A DNA stretch of 64,000 nucleotides from Chelativorans sp. Marseille-P2723 (GTDB taxonomy: Bacteria > Pseudomonadota > Alphaproteobacteria > Rhizobiales > Rhizobiaceae). Shown one piece after another: positions 9,654 through 20,035 of the stretch (position 1 is its first letter; each line of letters opens with the position of its first letter). The stretch spans positions 496,001 through 560,000 of the forward strand of contig NZ_CADDWI010000013.1 of the NCBI RefSeq assembly GCF_902809845.1. Direction: 5' to 3'. A model generated the notes under the pieces. That model saw only the letters and a list, made by a program, of their open reading frames with translations, had not been told where the DNA came from and searched no databases. The translations under genes were made by a program, and so were the position numbers.

Positions 9654-10172
9654 CTAGGCGGCAGTATCCTGCTTGAACAAGCCGACACGCAGATCCGCCG
9701 CCCTGTAAATGGTCTCCCCATCAGCCTTAAGCCAGCCGTCGCCGGTGCCGAGCACCAGTCGGCCTCGCATCACCCGTTTGAAGTCCACCCCGTATTCAAC
9801 CTTCTTGTTCTTCGGCGTGACCATGCCGCTGAACTTCACCTCGCCGGTGGAGATCGCGCGGCCCCTTCCGGGCTCGCCGAGCCAGCCGAGGAAGAAACCG
9901 GTCATCTGCCACATGGCATCCAGCCCAAGGCATCCTGGCATCACGGGATCGCCGATGAAATGGCAGGGGAAGAACCACAAGTCCGGCTTTATGTCGAGCT
10001 CAGCGCGGATAAAGCCTTTTCCAAATTCGCCCCCTTCCGCGCTGACCTCGGTAATCCTGTCGAACATCAGCATAGGTGGAGCAGGAAGCTGGGCGTTTCC
10101 CGGCCCGAACAATTCGCCGCGGGCGCAGGCCAGAAGGTCTTCGTAATCGTAGCTGGTTTTTGTTTGCGCCAT
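9654..10172 (-). CDS. fabA: 3-hydroxydecanoyl-[ACP] dehydratase/isomerase FabA
   Basis: FabA dehydrates 3-hydroxydecanoyl-ACP and isomerises the trans-2 product to cis-3, which starts unsaturated fatty-acid synthesis. The hot-dog-fold protein has 172 residues from ATG 10172, with catalytic His71 ([14 protein letters not shown]) and Asp85 (LGLDAMWQ), close to E. coli His70/Asp84. An ATG three codons upstream (10181) is an alternative; the shorter form fits the usual M-A-x-K start of relatives. It is the first gene of the fab group and divergent from irr, a neighbourhood seen in Brucella and rhizobia. Confidence 0.95.
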   Translation of the reverse strand: MAQTKTSYDYEDLLACARGELFGPGNAQLPAPPMLMFDRITEVSAEGGEFGKGFIRAELDIKPDLWFFPCHFIGDPVMPGCLGLDAMWQMTGFFLGWLGEPGRGRAISTGEVKFSGMVTPKNKKVEYGVDFKRVMRGRLVLGTGDGWLKADGETIYRAADLRVGLFKQDTAA

Positions 10173-10446
10173 GAATCCCATTCTCGTTCACGCCCGTGCA
10201 CCGGGCTGGTTTTGCCATTCCCTGTCCCAAAGCCTGCACGTGCTGCCGGCCCGGGTGCTGAATCCGGAACTCTCTATCACAGCTTCTTTCAGGTAGGAAA
10301 CCGCTTCGAGCCGAATCTAGCCTTTGGTCGCGCCCGCCAGACCTGCTATTGATTGGCATGACACCCCGGAATATATGTGAATACAAGATCAGGCGCTCCT
10401 TAAGCGCCATTTTGAACAGAATTGGGCCAAAAGCAGGAAAGCTTTC

Positions 10447-10911
10447 TTGACAGCTGCCGCCGCCGAAATATCAGTCTCTGCGCTGGAGAAGCGCGTGCGC
10501 GCTTCAGGGTTGCGCCCGACCCGGCAGCGCATCGCGCTGGCCGAATTGCTCTTTTCCAATGGCGACCGTCACGTCTCGGCAGAAGAACTGCACGAAGAAG
10601 CACTGAAGGCGGGCGTCCGTGTTTCACTGGCCACCATCTACAACACCCTGCATCAATTCACCGCGGCGGGAATGCTGCGCATCCTGCCGATAGAAGGGTC
10701 GAAGACGTATTTCGACACCAACACGTCGGACCATCACCATTACTTCCTGGAGGGTGAAAACCGCCTCGTCGACATTCCTGACGGTTCAGTTGACGTAGCC
10801 CGCCTTCCGTCACCGCCTGAAGACATGGAAATTTCCCATGTCGACATTCTCATCCGCCTCCGTCCCAAAGGCGAGAGGCGGAAACATTCTCTTTCAGCCC
10901 GCAAAGCGTGA
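10447..10911 (+). CDS. irr: Fur-family iron response regulator Irr
   Basis: Irr is the heme-responsive Fur-family repressor that replaces Fur as main iron regulator in Rhizobiales. It acts under iron limitation on heme and iron-storage genes. The 154-residue protein shows the Irr start GLRPTRQRIALAELLF, a winged-helix with SLATIYNTLHQF, and His96-His98 in SDHHHYF, the heme/metal-binding HHH motif. It lacks the N-terminal GCPWH heme motif of Bradyrhizobium Irr and so resembles the Rhizobium/Brucella type. The start is TTG 10447, preceded by AGGAAAG at good spacing. It is divergent from fabA and convergent with the deaminase gene. Confidence 0.92.
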   Translation: MTAAAAEISVSALEKRVRASGLRPTRQRIALAELLFSNGDRHVSAEELHEEALKAGVRVSLATIYNTLHQFTAAGMLRILPIEGSKTYFDTNTSDHHHYFLEGENRLVDIPDGSVDVARLPSPPEDMEISHVDILIRLRPKGERRKHSLSARKA

Positions 10912-10932
10912 AGCTGCCGGCGCGTCACCCGG

Positions 10933-11901
10933 CTACGCTTTCGCCAAGCGCGCAAGGAGCGCGGTGCGGGTTTCCTCGTCCACGAAGGCGGCTTCCACCG
11001 CCGTGCGCGTGACTGCGTCCAGCGCTGCGTCATCAAATCCGAGATACTGGGCGGCGACTTCATACTCACGGGCCAGACTGGTCCTAAAATGCGGGGGGTC
11101 GTCGGAGTTGAGCGTCACAAGACACCCCGCCGCCCGCAATTGCGGCAGCGGATGACTGGCGAAATTCGGGAAGAGCTTCAGCGCCACGTTCGAGACGGGA
11201 CAGACTTCCAGCACTACTTTTTCTTCCGCGATCCGGCGTAGGAGGTCGGGCTTCGTTGCTGCCTGCACCCCATGGCCGATGCGGGAAGGATTAATGTGGT
11301 TCAAGGCGTCTTCCACACTGTCCGCTCCGCCGAATTCGCCGGCATGGACCGTGATTCCGAGGCCCGCTTCGCGGGCAATCTGGAAGGCGCGTGCAAAATC
11401 GCGGGGGCGGCCGACGCGCTCATCTCCGGCCATCCCAAAACCCGTCACCAAGGGGTGGCCGCAGCCGGCGGCAAAACGCGCCGCCTGCTCGACGGCCTCC
11501 ACTCCGTAGTGGCGGACGCCGGTAACGATCATCCGCGCTTCGATCCCGGTCGATGAGCGGGCGCGCCTGATCCCCTCGGTAAGTCCCTCCGTATAGGCTT
11601 CCGGCGAAAGCCCTGCCCGCATGGCATGGTCCGGAGATGTGAAGAATTCCGCGTAAATAGCGCCCCCTTGCGCAAGACCCGTCAGGTGCGTTTCCGCAAG
11701 GAGTGCATAATCCTCCGGTGTGCGGAAAAGGCTTGCGGCCCGATCATAGGCTAGAAGAAAGGTTGTGAAATCCTGCCAATAGTAGGACCGGTCCCGAATT
11801 AAGGAGGAAACATCCACTCCATATCTCTGCGCCTGCGCCTCAACGAGCGCTGGGGATGCCGCTCCCTCTATGTGACAGTGCAATTCCGCCTTGAGAACCA
11901 T
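10933..11901 (-). CDS. add: Adenosine deaminase
   Basis: This is an amidohydrolase-superfamily enzyme that deaminates adenosine (or adenine) in purine salvage. The 322 residues contain all metal and catalytic landmarks: ELHCHIEG (His8, His10), TVHAGE (His186, Glu189), RIGHG (His210) and NSDDPP (Asp267, Asp268). Adenine deaminases of the ADE type share the fold and the SDDP motif, so the base/nucleoside preference is likely but not proven. It is the last gene of a minus-strand group after phnN (45-bp gap), and its stop lies 22 bp from the convergent irr stop. Confidence 0.85.
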   Translation of the reverse strand: MVLKAELHCHIEGAASPALVEAQAQRYGVDVSSLIRDRSYYWQDFTTFLLAYDRAASLFRTPEDYALLAETHLTGLAQGGAIYAEFFTSPDHAMRAGLSPEAYTEGLTEGIRRARSSTGIEARMIVTGVRHYGVEAVEQAARFAAGCGHPLVTGFGMAGDERVGRPRDFARAFQIAREAGLGITVHAGEFGGADSVEDALNHINPSRIGHGVQAATKPDLLRRIAEEKVVLEVCPVSNVALKLFPNFASHPLPQLRAAGCLVTLNSDDPPHFRTSLAREYEVAAQYLGFDDAALDAVTRTAVEAAFVDEETRTALLARLAKA

Positions 11902-11946
11902 TCGTGCCGCCTTGAGTACTCCGCAGGGCGCAAGCGCGCCTGCCGT

Positions 11947-12576
11947 TCAGAGCGTATCACAAACGTCGCTGCGAGCAGCCGCCCTGCGCAGCAGCTCAAG
12001 AAAGCGATCTCCGGCGATTTCCAGCGGGCCAGAATTGTCGATCTCCAAAGCCCCGGCAACGGCAAGCTCGTTGGTACTGCCACGGGCTAGGCGGGCCAGC
12101 ACTGCCCGCCTTGTCTCACGCCCGCGGCTGGCGAGGCGCGCCGCCAGGACTTCCCTCGGCGCGCTGATGATTACCGGGATGACATTTGCATAACGCTTGC
12201 CGATCTCCTCGATCACGGCACGTGAAACATTCGCTACCACCACGCGATTCTGCCGCATCTCTTCGTCCAGCACGGCAGGAAGACCGTAGCAGAGGCCGTT
12301 TGCGCGCCAGGCAAGCGCGAAGCTTCCTGCCGCCTCAAGGCGTTCAAACTTCGCCTTCGATACGGTATCGTGTTCTTCGTCCCCGGGATCGGAAGGCCGG
12401 GTGATCACACGTCTTGCAAAGACGATATCGCGTTCAAGCCTGCCCAGTCTGCTGCGGGCATAGGCGAGGACGGAATCCTTGCCGCTGCCGGAAGGGCCTG
12501 CGACGGCGACAAAGACGCCCTGTCTCAAGGGGAATGTCCCCTCGTGGCGCGACTTTTCGAACAAAGCCCGAATCAT
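11947..12576 (-). CDS. phnN: Ribose 1,5-bisphosphate phosphokinase PhnN
   Basis: PhnN phosphorylates ribose 1,5-bisphosphate to PRPP, the last step of C-P lyase phosphonate breakdown and an alternative PRPP route. The 209-residue protein is guanylate-kinase-like, with P-loop GPSGSGKD at residues 27-34 and an RRVITRPSDPGDEEHD segment typical of PhnN. Its start codon overlaps the phnM stop by one base (TGATG), so the two are translationally coupled. The C-P lyase core genes phnGHIJKL are not in the window. Confidence 0.92.
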   Translation of the reverse strand: MIRALFEKSRHEGTFPLRQGVFVAVAGPSGSGKDSVLAYARSRLGRLERDIVFARRVITRPSDPGDEEHDTVSKAKFERLEAAGSFALAWRANGLCYGLPAVLDEEMRQNRVVVANVSRAVIEEIGKRYANVIPVIISAPREVLAARLASRGRETRRAVLARLARGSTNELAVAGALEIDNSGPLEIAGDRFLELLRRAAARSDVCDTL

Positions 12577-13715
12577 CAGGCAATGCGGCGCCCCTCGCGC
12601 CAGACCGTACGCACGACCGGGATGCCGTCATCAAGCCGCACGCGCACCAGATCGGCGCGCCGCCCGATCTCAATTGCGCCCCGGTCCTTAAAACCGACGG
12701 CCTCCGCAGGGTTCTTCGAGACCATGGCAACCGCTTCCGGAAGGCTGATGCTATCCACTACCTCGCCCAGGAAGAAGGCGGCCTGGACAAGGCTAAAGGG
12801 AATGTAATCGGAGGAAAGGATATCGAGGTGACCTCTTTCGGCAAGTTCCCGCGCGGAGACATTGCCGGAATGCGAAGCACCACGCACCACATTAGGTGCA
12901 CCCATCAGGACCGCCATCCCAGCCTCCTTGGAGGCGCTGGCCGCAGCTGCTGTGGTAGGGAATTCTGCCACAAGCACACCATCGGCGGCCGCCTCCTCCA
13001 CATGGGCGATCGTGGCGTCGTCGTGGCTCGCCAAAATAATGCCATTTGCGCGACAAACCTCCGAAATGGAACGCCTGTTGGCTGGCGAATTTTCCTCTGA
13101 CTCTGCGATCCGGCGCTCGCAGAAGCGCCGGAACTCCTCATCCGACATGTTCATGTACACTTTGTAGTACGCGGCATAGGTTTCGAGGTCAGTGAATTGC
13201 CGCTGGCCCGGAGCATGATCCATCAACGAAACGAGCTTCAGGTGGGGGTCGTTCTCGAAAAGGGCAAAACCTTCAAGGCAATCCGGGGCCGATACTTCGC
13301 AGCGAAGATGAATGAAGTGTTCGGCGCGCAAGCGGTCCTTTGCCGCGCTCTCTTCAATCGCGTCTGCAAGCCGTCGCATTTCGCTTACGTCCACATCCGC
13401 ATCTTCATCCAGGCCGACACGCAGCGCGTCGAGAACAGTGGTAATTCCCGATGCGGCCACCTGCGCATCATGCGCAAGGACGGAAGCCACCGGATTCCAC
13501 CGTACCCTCGGCCGGGGAGAATAGTGCCGCTCCAGGTGATCGGTATGGAGTTCGACCAGACCGGGAATGAGGAAATCGCCTTCCATATCGGCACCCCCCT
13601 CCATCTGGCTCGGACCCACATCCGCGATATGCCCATCCCGAATGAGAACACTGCCGTCGATCACTTCATCCGGCAGCACGACGCGGGCATTCTTCAGTAC
13701 AAGTTCACCTGGCAT
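12576..13715 (-). CDS. phnM: Alpha-D-ribose 1-methylphosphonate 5-triphosphate diphosphatase PhnM
   Basis: PhnM removes pyrophosphate from ribose 1-phosphonate 5-triphosphate in the C-P lyase pathway. This amidohydrolase-fold protein has 379 residues, with the metal motif VELHTDHLERHYSPRP (residues 54-69), a VASVLAHDAQVAASGITTV block and the usual RRADLVRV C-terminus. The frame is open upstream to 13832, inside the previous gene. ATG 13715 is chosen because it starts one base after the DUF1045 stop and gives the family start MPGELVLKNA. It is coupled to phnN downstream. Confidence 0.92.
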   Translation of the reverse strand: MPGELVLKNARVVLPDEVIDGSVLIRDGHIADVGPSQMEGGADMEGDFLIPGLVELHTDHLERHYSPRPRVRWNPVASVLAHDAQVAASGITTVLDALRVGLDEDADVDVSEMRRLADAIEESAAKDRLRAEHFIHLRCEVSAPDCLEGFALFENDPHLKLVSLMDHAPGQRQFTDLETYAAYYKVYMNMSDEEFRRFCERRIAESEENSPANRRSISEVCRANGIILASHDDATIAHVEEAAADGVLVAEFPTTAAAASASKEAGMAVLMGAPNVVRGASHSGNVSARELAERGHLDILSSDYIPFSLVQAAFFLGEVVDSISLPEAVAMVSKNPAEAVGFKDRGAIEIGRRADLVRVRLDDGIPVVRTVWREGRRIA

Positions 13716-13716
13716 A

Positions 13717-14424
13717 TTATGCAATCTTTCTTGCCCTCTCTCCGCCAATTGCGTGGAGGGATCTAACGTGGAACGGTGCCCCCGGCTCCGGTTCGACGAA
13801 AAGAGCAAGCGAGGCGATCTTGAGGGGCGCAAAAAGAAGGGGCCCGAAAAAAGATGAGATCGCCGCTTCCATCCGTTCTGCTTCCTGTTCGGGAACCGGC
13901 CCGCTTAAAGTCATGTGGAAGCGGAACTCATCGAGCACGTAAGGGTAGCCCCATTTATGGAGGTTCTTGAGTTGCGCTGGCGTCAGCCGTTCAGGGTTGC
14001 GGCGCTCGACTTCTTCCGGTGTCAGCGGCGCACGGAATGACTCGAACTGGGTGACGGCATCCGCAGCAAGCTCATCGAGCCGTTGCGAGCGCGCGGCGGG
14101 CACGATAGCGAAGAAACGACCAAGCCGCGCAAGCGCGATGCCGTCCAATGTGAACGCTTCCCGCTCCGCCGCGAAGCGGGAAAGTGCGGAAACAAGCTCG
14201 CTCTCGCTTCTGCCAGCGGCAAGGCGAAAAGGCGCTTTCAGCGTGGCATGAAAGCCATAGCGGCGGGCAGCCGCCGTATGGAAGGCAATTTCGGCGGCTG
14301 TAAAGGAACCCACGGCGACGGGTGGATGCATCGCGCCCGTAAAAGCGCTGCGCCCGAGCCAACGTTCGGCATGCTGCGTCAGCGCATCTTCTTTTTCTGG
14401 CGTGAAATAGATCGCATACCGCAC
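13717..14424 (-). CDS. DUF1045 phosphonate-metabolism protein, 2H phosphoesterase fold
   Basis: The 235-residue protein belongs to the DUF1045 family found beside phosphonate genes. It has two H-x-T motifs, HATLK (His59, Thr61) and HMTLSG (His170, Thr172), the signature of 2H phosphoesterases that open cyclic phosphates. It is the first gene of DUF1045-phnM-phnN, its stop one base before phnM. No phnP is present, and PhnP opens the 5-phosphoribosyl 1,2-cyclic phosphate made by C-P lyase. A 2H enzyme could fill that step; this is inference. Confidence 0.85.
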   Translation of the reverse strand: MRYAIYFTPEKEDALTQHAERWLGRSAFTGAMHPPVAVGSFTAAEIAFHTAAARRYGFHATLKAPFRLAAGRSESELVSALSRFAAEREAFTLDGIALARLGRFFAIVPAARSQRLDELAADAVTQFESFRAPLTPEEVERRNPERLTPAQLKNLHKWGYPYVLDEFRFHMTLSGPVPEQEAERMEAAISSFFGPLLFAPLKIASLALFVEPEPGAPFHVRSLHAIGGERARKIA

Positions 14425-14742
14425 TGATTCATTCCTCGCAGATCGCGACGCATAGACGATTTGCGTGACAGATTGTCGAAGTCTGCCGAAGAGTACCTTT
14501 GGGGCCGCCAGTGGCCATATTCGCCTACGGGCGTTCCATGATCAATGGAATTCAGCCATTTTGGAGGCATGCCGTCGCCCCCCAGCGTAGCATTGATATA
14601 TGCTTCCCGACCTAGGACCACAAGGAGGATGAGCCAGTGGCTGGCCATCGGCTAGATCAGCGCCCGGGAAACAGGGGTACCGATTCTCGTCTGGAAATTT
14701 CGAAAAAACAAAAGCCTGACCTAACGAGCTGCGTGCCACCCG
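14425..14742. other. 318-bp intergenic region between DUF1045 gene and hutU
   Basis: No gene is recognised. Both neighbours are on the minus strand, so the right part holds the 3' end of the hut transcript and the left part presumably the promoter of the DUF1045-phnMN group. A T-rich tract on the minus strand (14701-14712) follows a weak TAACG/CGTTA stem just after hutU and could be a poor rho-independent terminator. Confidence 0.4.
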
Positions 14743-16416
14743 TTAACTCAGGATGCCCGGCAGATTGAGCTTATGTTGCCGGGCACATTCCAGCGCCTCT
14801 TCGTAGCCGGCATCCGAATGCCGCATGACGCCGGTTGCGGGATCGTTCCACAACACCCGTTCGAGGCGGCGCGCGGATGCTTCCGTTCCATCGGCACAGA
14901 TCACCATCCCCGCGTGTTGGGAAAAACCCATGCCGACGCCGCCGCCGTGATGGAGCGACACCCAGGTTGCGCCCGAAGCGCAGTTAAGGAGTGCGTTAAG
15001 AAGCGGCCAGTCGGACACCGCATCCGAGCCATCCTTCATGGCTTCCGTCTCGCGGTTAGGCGAGGCGACAGAGCCGGAATCGAGATGATCCCGGCCGATC
15101 ACCACGGGCGCCTTCAGCTCTCCCTTCGTTACCATCTCGTTGAAGGCGAGGCCAAGCCGGTGACGGTCGCCCAGGCCCACCCAGCAGATTCGCGCCGGCA
15201 GACCCTGAAAGGCTATGCGCTCTCGCGCCATATCGAGCCAATGGTGAAGGTGCTCATTGTCCGGAAGAAGCTCCTTAACCTTTTCGTCCGTGCGGTAGAT
15301 GTCCTCCGGATCGCCGGAAAGGGCCGCCCAGCGGAACGGTCCGATGCCGCGGCAAAAGAGAGGGCGGATGTATGCCGGCACAAAGCCAGGGAAGGCGAAT
15401 GCGTCTTCGCAGCCTTCTTCCTTCGCCACCTGGCGGATATTGTTGCCATAATCCACCGTCGGGATGCCCCTGTTCCAAAAGGCAAGCATGGCTTCCACAT
15501 GCTCGCGGATCGAGGCGCGGGCTGCCTTCTCCACTGCCTTCGGATCGCTCTCGCGCTTTTCTTTCCACTTGGCGAGCGACCATCCCTTGGGAAGATAGCC
15601 GTTGATCGGGTCGTGCGCGGAAGTCTGGTCCGTGACGATGTCTGGCCGAGCGCCACGCCGCACCAGTTCCGGCAAGATCTCGGAGGCATTGCCTGAAAGC
15701 CCGACCGACTTCGCCGCGCCCGCTTTCGTCCAGCGCTCGATCATGGCCAATGCCTCGTCAAGGCTTGCCGTCTTCTCATCGAGATATCGGGTGCGCAGGC
15801 GAAAATCGATGCGGCTTTCATCGCATTCGATGGCAAGGCAGCAGGCCCCGGCCATCACCGCAGCCAGTGGCTGCGCCCCGCCCATACCGCCAAGACCGGC
15901 GGTCAGGATCCAGCGGCCCTTGAGGTTGCCGCCATAGTGCTGGCGGCCTGCCTCGGCAAAGGTCTCGTAGGTGCCCTGAACGATGCCCTGTGTACCGATA
16001 TAGATCCATGAGCCTGCCGTCATCTGGCCGTACATCATCAGGCCAGCCCGATCGAGCTTGTTGAAATGGTCCCACGTAGCCCAGTAGGGCACGAGGTTGG
16101 AATTGGCGATGAGCACGCGCGGGGAGTCCCGGTGCGTGCGGAACACGCCCACCGGCTTGCCGGATTGGACAAGCAGCGTCTCATCCTCCTCAAGCGTCTT
16201 GAGCGTTGCGATAATGCGGTCAAAATCGTCCCAGGTGCGCGCCGCCCGCCCAATGCCGCCATAGACCACCAGTTCGTTCGGATTTTCCGCCACGCCAGGG
16301 TCGAGATTGTTCATGAGCATGCGAAGCGGCGCTTCGGTGAGCCAGCTCTTGGTATTGAGTTCAGTGCCCCGGGGGGCTCGCACCTCACGGATATTGTGGC
16401 GCGGATTGGTCATCAA
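14743..16416 (-). CDS. hutU: Urocanate hydratase HutU
   Basis: HutU hydrates urocanate to imidazolone propionate using tightly bound NAD+, the second step of histidine breakdown. The 557-residue protein has normal length, the NAD-binding [11 protein letters not shown] segment, [12 protein letters not shown], and the C-terminal [19 protein letters not shown] block. It starts with ATGATG; the first ATG overlaps the hutG stop by four bases. It is last in the minus-strand order hutI-hutH-hutG-hutU. Confidence 0.97.
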   Translation of the reverse strand: MMTNPRHNIREVRAPRGTELNTKSWLTEAPLRMLMNNLDPGVAENPNELVVYGGIGRAARTWDDFDRIIATLKTLEEDETLLVQSGKPVGVFRTHRDSPRVLIANSNLVPYWATWDHFNKLDRAGLMMYGQMTAGSWIYIGTQGIVQGTYETFAEAGRQHYGGNLKGRWILTAGLGGMGGAQPLAAVMAGACCLAIECDESRIDFRLRTRYLDEKTASLDEALAMIERWTKAGAAKSVGLSGNASEILPELVRRGARPDIVTDQTSAHDPINGYLPKGWSLAKWKEKRESDPKAVEKAARASIREHVEAMLAFWNRGIPTVDYGNNIRQVAKEEGCEDAFAFPGFVPAYIRPLFCRGIGPFRWAALSGDPEDIYRTDEKVKELLPDNEHLHHWLDMARERIAFQGLPARICWVGLGDRHRLGLAFNEMVTKGELKAPVVIGRDHLDSGSVASPNRETEAMKDGSDAVSDWPLLNALLNCASGATWVSLHHGGGVGMGFSQHAGMVICADGTEASARRLERVLWNDPATGVMRHSDAGYEEALECARQHKLNLPGILS

Positions 16417-17213
16417 GAGTCCTCTTTCATGGAAAGGGCGATTTCCTCCAGCCGCTCGAGCACGGTTTTGAGATGGATGCGCAGGCGCCCGGCCTTCTCC
16501 TCGTCATAGGCGAATGGGTCGCTCTCTCTTTCGAGGTGCGTGTGCTGGGCAAGCTCCATCTGGATGGCGTGCACGCCATCCTGCGGACTGCCATAGTGGC
16601 GGGTGGTCCAGCCGCCGCGGAAACGGCCGTTGACGACGTGGGTGTATCCTTCTGCGGCGGCGCAGATTTCCGCCACTGCGCGCTCGAAGGCGTCGGCGCA
16701 GGTGTGGCCACCGTCCGTGCCGATGTTGAAATCGGGCAGCGTTCCTTCGAACAGGAAGGGGCAGCGCGAGCGGATGGAATGGCAGTCATAGAGCACGGCG
16801 ATACCGTGTAGCGCCCTCACGCGCTCAATCTGCGCTTCCACGGCCGCGTGATAGGGCCGGTGGAAGGCGGTGAGCCGCCGCGCGATCTCCGCATCGTCGG
16901 GTTCTTCCTGCCAGATCGGCTGGTTGTCGAAATCACTAAGCGGGACGAGGCCCGTCGTGTTCTGCCCTGGATAAAGGCTTTTGCCGGTGGGGTCGCGGTT
17001 GGCATCGATGCAATAACGGTGGAAGACAGCGCGCACGGTCGTCACGTTCGGCAGAAGATCCCGATAGAGCCGGTCAACGTGCCAGTCCGTATCGCGCAGC
17101 TTTCGCCCTTCATCGTTCAGCCGTACCCAAATGTCTTCCGGCACCAAGGTTCCCGCATGCGGGAAGCCGAGGATGACAGGCGAAGAGCCTTCGACGACTT
17201 CCACAGGCTTCAT
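16413..17213 (-). CDS. hutG: N-formylglutamate deformylase HutG
   Basis: HutG hydrolyses N-formyl-L-glutamate to glutamate and formate, the final step of the two-step (HutF plus HutG) branch. The 266-residue FGase-fold protein has [20 protein letters not shown] and VLYDCHSI, which supply the conserved metal-binding His/Asp residues. It overlaps hutH and hutU by four bases on either side. Its presence with hutF, and the absence of a formiminoglutamase, shows that histidine is degraded via formylglutamate here. Confidence 0.95.
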   Translation of the reverse strand: MKPVEVVEGSSPVILGFPHAGTLVPEDIWVRLNDEGRKLRDTDWHVDRLYRDLLPNVTTVRAVFHRYCIDANRDPTGKSLYPGQNTTGLVPLSDFDNQPIWQEEPDDAEIARRLTAFHRPYHAAVEAQIERVRALHGIAVLYDCHSIRSRCPFLFEGTLPDFNIGTDGGHTCADAFERAVAEICAAAEGYTHVVNGRFRGGWTTRHYGSPQDGVHAIQMELAQHTHLERESDPFAYDEEKAGRLRIHLKTVLERLEEIALSMKEDS

Positions 17214-18751
17214 TGTTCGCTCTTCAGTTCCGGCAAGATGTTTGGGGAGACGCTGGCATTGAGACGTCCGGAACGCACCAACTCGATAGCCGCTTCGAGA
17301 TCGGATGCCATGAAGCGGTCATCGCCAAGCGCCGGCACTGCAACGCGGATAGCCGCATGCGCCTTCTGCAGCTCGGCGCTGGTCTTCAGCGGCGCGCGCA
17401 GATCGATGCCTTGCGCGGCGGTGACCGCCTCGATACCGATGATGCCAAAGAGATTGTCGGTCATTGCAAGCAGCCGGCGCGCCCCATGACAGGCCATGGA
17501 CACATGGTCTTCCTGATTGGCGGAGGTCGGTGTGGAATCGACCGAGGCGGGGTGCGCCATCTGCCTATTTTCCGACATCAGCGCAGCGGAGGTCACCTCG
17601 GCGATCATCAGCCCGGAGTTTAGGCCAGGGCGAGGCGTCAGGAAGGGCGGCAGGTCAAAGGAAAGAGCAGGGTCAACGAGCAGTGCAATGCGGCGCTGAG
17701 CAATAGAGCCGATCTCGCAGATCGCCAATGCGATCTGGTCCGCCGCAAGCGCGACCGGCTCGGCATGGAAATTGCCGCCCGAGACCACCGAACCATCCGA
17801 TAGCACAAGCGGATTGTCGGTGACCGCATTGGCCTCGATTTCCAGGGTGCGCGCAGCCTGTCGCAAAAGGTCAAGGCAGGCTCCATCCACCTGCGGCTGG
17901 CAGCGGATGCAATAAGGGTCCTGCACCCGCTCGTCGCCCTCGCGGTGGCTTTCGCGGATCTCCGATCCCTCCAGCAGCTTCCAGAGGGCAGCCGCCGTGT
18001 CGATCTGTCCCTGATGTCCACGCAGGGCGTGTATTTCCGGATGGAAGGGCGCGGATGAGCCCATGGCCGCGTCGGTGGAGATCGCGCCGGTGATCAAAGC
18101 CGCGCGGGCCGCACGGTGGGCGCGGAAGAGCCCCGCAAGCGCCAGCGCAGTGGAGACTTGCGTGCCATTGATGAGCGCCAGACCCTCCTTGGCCTGAAGC
18201 GTGACGGGATCAAGCCCGGCCTTTTCCAGGGCGTTGCGGCCGGCAAGCCTTTCGCCCTTATACCAGGCCTCGCCCTCGCCTATCATCACCGCCGTCATGT
18301 GTGCGAGCGGGGCAAGGTCGCCCGAGGCGCCAACCGAACCCTTTTCCGGAATGACAGGGATGACGCGGCGTAAAAGCATCTCTTCCAGCAGGCGGATGAT
18401 CTCCAGCCGCACGCCAGATGCGCCTCTCCCCAGCGACATCAGCTTCAGTACCATGATGAGGCGCACGATTGCCGGGCTCATGGGCGCGCCCACGCCGCAG
18501 CAGTGGGAGAGGATGAGGTTGCGCTGCAAGGTGGTAACCTCAGAGGCAGCTATGCGCACGCTGGCGAGCTTGCCGAACCCCGTATTGACGCCGTAGACGG
18601 CCGCTTCCCCGCCTGCGATCTCGGCGATGCGTCTTGCGGAAACCTTGATCGCCTCATGGCAGGAAGGATCGAGCCGCACCGGCATCTGCTCGCGCCAGAT
18701 GCGCTCCAGCGTCTGAATGGTGACTTTGCCTGGCGTGATGACCAGTGTCAT
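17210..18751 (-). CDS. hutH: Histidine ammonia-lyase HutH
   Basis: HutH removes ammonia from histidine to give urocanate, the committed step. The 513-residue product has [13 protein letters not shown] (residues 53-65) and the [14 protein letters not shown] segment in which Ala142-Ser143-Gly144 cyclise to the MIO prosthetic group. [10 protein letters not shown] lies in the C-terminal half. Length is standard. It is coupled by a four-base ATGA overlap to hutI upstream and hutG downstream. Confidence 0.97.
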   Translation of the reverse strand: MTLVITPGKVTIQTLERIWREQMPVRLDPSCHEAIKVSARRIAEIAGGEAAVYGVNTGFGKLASVRIAASEVTTLQRNLILSHCCGVGAPMSPAIVRLIMVLKLMSLGRGASGVRLEIIRLLEEMLLRRVIPVIPEKGSVGASGDLAPLAHMTAVMIGEGEAWYKGERLAGRNALEKAGLDPVTLQAKEGLALINGTQVSTALALAGLFRAHRAARAALITGAISTDAAMGSSAPFHPEIHALRGHQGQIDTAAALWKLLEGSEIRESHREGDERVQDPYCIRCQPQVDGACLDLLRQAARTLEIEANAVTDNPLVLSDGSVVSGGNFHAEPVALAADQIALAICEIGSIAQRRIALLVDPALSFDLPPFLTPRPGLNSGLMIAEVTSAALMSENRQMAHPASVDSTPTSANQEDHVSMACHGARRLLAMTDNLFGIIGIEAVTAAQGIDLRAPLKTSAELQKAHAAIRVAVPALGDDRFMASDLEAAIELVRSGRLNASVSPNILPELKSEQ

Positions 18752-19956
18752 GCAACGTCTCCAACGATAAGGCGGTCGAGCGGATTGAAGCCGATGCGAT
18801 AGGCAAGCTCCGCGGGATGCTCGACGTTCCAGACAGCTATTTCCGCTCGCTTGCCGGGCTCCACCGTGCCGAGTGCCTCGGCAAGGCCAAGTGCCCGCGC
18901 GGCCTGCCGCGTCGCGCCGGCAAGCGCTTCCTCCGGCGTCAGGCGGAAGAGCGTGCAGGCCATGTTGAGCGCCAGAAGCAAAGAAGTAAGCGGCGAGGTT
19001 CCGGGATTGCAGTCGGTTGCCACAGCAATCGGCACTCCCGCCCGCCGCAGGCTTGCGACAGGCGGAACGCTCGTCTCGCGCAGCGTGTAGAAGGCACCCG
19101 GAAGTAGTACGGCTACAGTGCCGGCCTTGGCCATGGCCGCCACGCCTTCCTCTTCCAGATATTCCAGATGATCCGCAGAAAGCGCCCCAAACCGCGCGGC
19201 AAGCTTCGCCCCGCCCGAATCGGAAAGCTGCTCCGCATGAAGCTTGACGGGCAGGCCAAGGGCCCGTGCCTTCTCGAACACCCTGGCCATCTGCTCCGGC
19301 GAGAAGGCGATGCCCTCGCAGAAACCGTCCACGGCGTCTGCAAGCCCTTCGGCGTGTGCAGCCTCCATCCCCGGCAGCACGACTTCATGGATGTAAGCAT
19401 CGCGTCTGCCCTTATATTCGACCGGCACCGCATGGGCGGCAAGGTAGCTGGTCCTCACCCGAACGCCCCGCAAGGCTGCAAGCCGGCGCGCAGCGCGCAG
19501 CATCTTCAATTCGTCTTCGATGGAAAGCCCATAACCCGACTTTATCTCCACCGTCGCGACGCCTTCTGCCATAAGCTTGTTAAGGCGCGGCAGCGCCGCC
19601 GCAACAAGCTCATCCTCGCTCAAGGCGCGGGTGGCAGCCACCGTCGAGACAATGCCGCCGCCCGCCTGCGCGATTTCCTCATAGCTCGCGCCCTTGAGGC
19701 GCATCTCGAACTCGCTTGCCCGTTCGCCGCCGAAGACAAGATGGGTGTGGCAGTCGATCAGCGCAGGCGTTACAAGCCGCCCTTCGAGCCGCACCTGCTC
19801 CGCCCTTGCCCATTCAGCCGGCAAGCCGGCACGCGCACCTGCCCAAGCGATGTGCCCGCCTTCCACGGCGATCGCTGCATCCTCAATCAATCCATAAGGC
19901 TGAGCGCCGGGAACCATGGTGGCCAGCCGGGCTTCCGTAATCAGGAGTCGCTTCAT
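18748..19956 (-). CDS. hutI: Imidazolonepropionase HutI
   Basis: HutI hydrolyses imidazolone propionate to N-formimino-L-glutamate. The 402-residue amidohydrolase has [12 protein letters not shown] (His70, His72), [16 protein letters not shown], and [14 protein letters not shown] with the catalytic Asp. It is the first gene of the minus-strand hut unit, starting 79 bp from the divergent hutF. The spacer holds two HutC-type operator sites. Confidence 0.97.
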   Translation of the reverse strand: MKRLLITEARLATMVPGAQPYGLIEDAAIAVEGGHIAWAGARAGLPAEWARAEQVRLEGRLVTPALIDCHTHLVFGGERASEFEMRLKGASYEEIAQAGGGIVSTVAATRALSEDELVAAALPRLNKLMAEGVATVEIKSGYGLSIEDELKMLRAARRLAALRGVRVRTSYLAAHAVPVEYKGRRDAYIHEVVLPGMEAAHAEGLADAVDGFCEGIAFSPEQMARVFEKARALGLPVKLHAEQLSDSGGAKLAARFGALSADHLEYLEEEGVAAMAKAGTVAVLLPGAFYTLRETSVPPVASLRRAGVPIAVATDCNPGTSPLTSLLLALNMACTLFRLTPEEALAGATRQAARALGLAEALGTVEPGKRAEIAVWNVEHPAELAYRIGFNPLDRLIVGDVA

Positions 19957-19975
19957 CGCTGCTCTTGCCTGCCCT

Positions 19976-20009
19976 ATGTCTAGACGTTAAAATATATGTC
20001 TATACAAAT
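19976..20009. promoter_or_regulatory. Twin HutC-type operators between hutI and hutF
   Basis: Two near-palindromic sites, ATGTCTAGACGT (19976-19987) and ATGTCTATACAA (19996-20007), lie on the same strand with starts exactly 20 bp apart, about two helical turns. The TGTCTA-TACA type half-sites resemble operators of HutC-family GntR repressors. They occupy the 79-bp spacer between divergent hutI and hutF, so one repressor dimer pair could control both directions. Urocanate is the usual inducer of HutC. Confidence 0.7.
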
Positions 20010-20035
20010 CATTTTTAAGCCAGGATCGGCGCCCC

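Noticed and set aside
14379-14648. An 89-codon minus-strand frame between hutU and the DUF1045 gene
   Set aside because: No recognisable domain, no good ribosome-binding site, and it overlaps the start of the DUF1045 gene.
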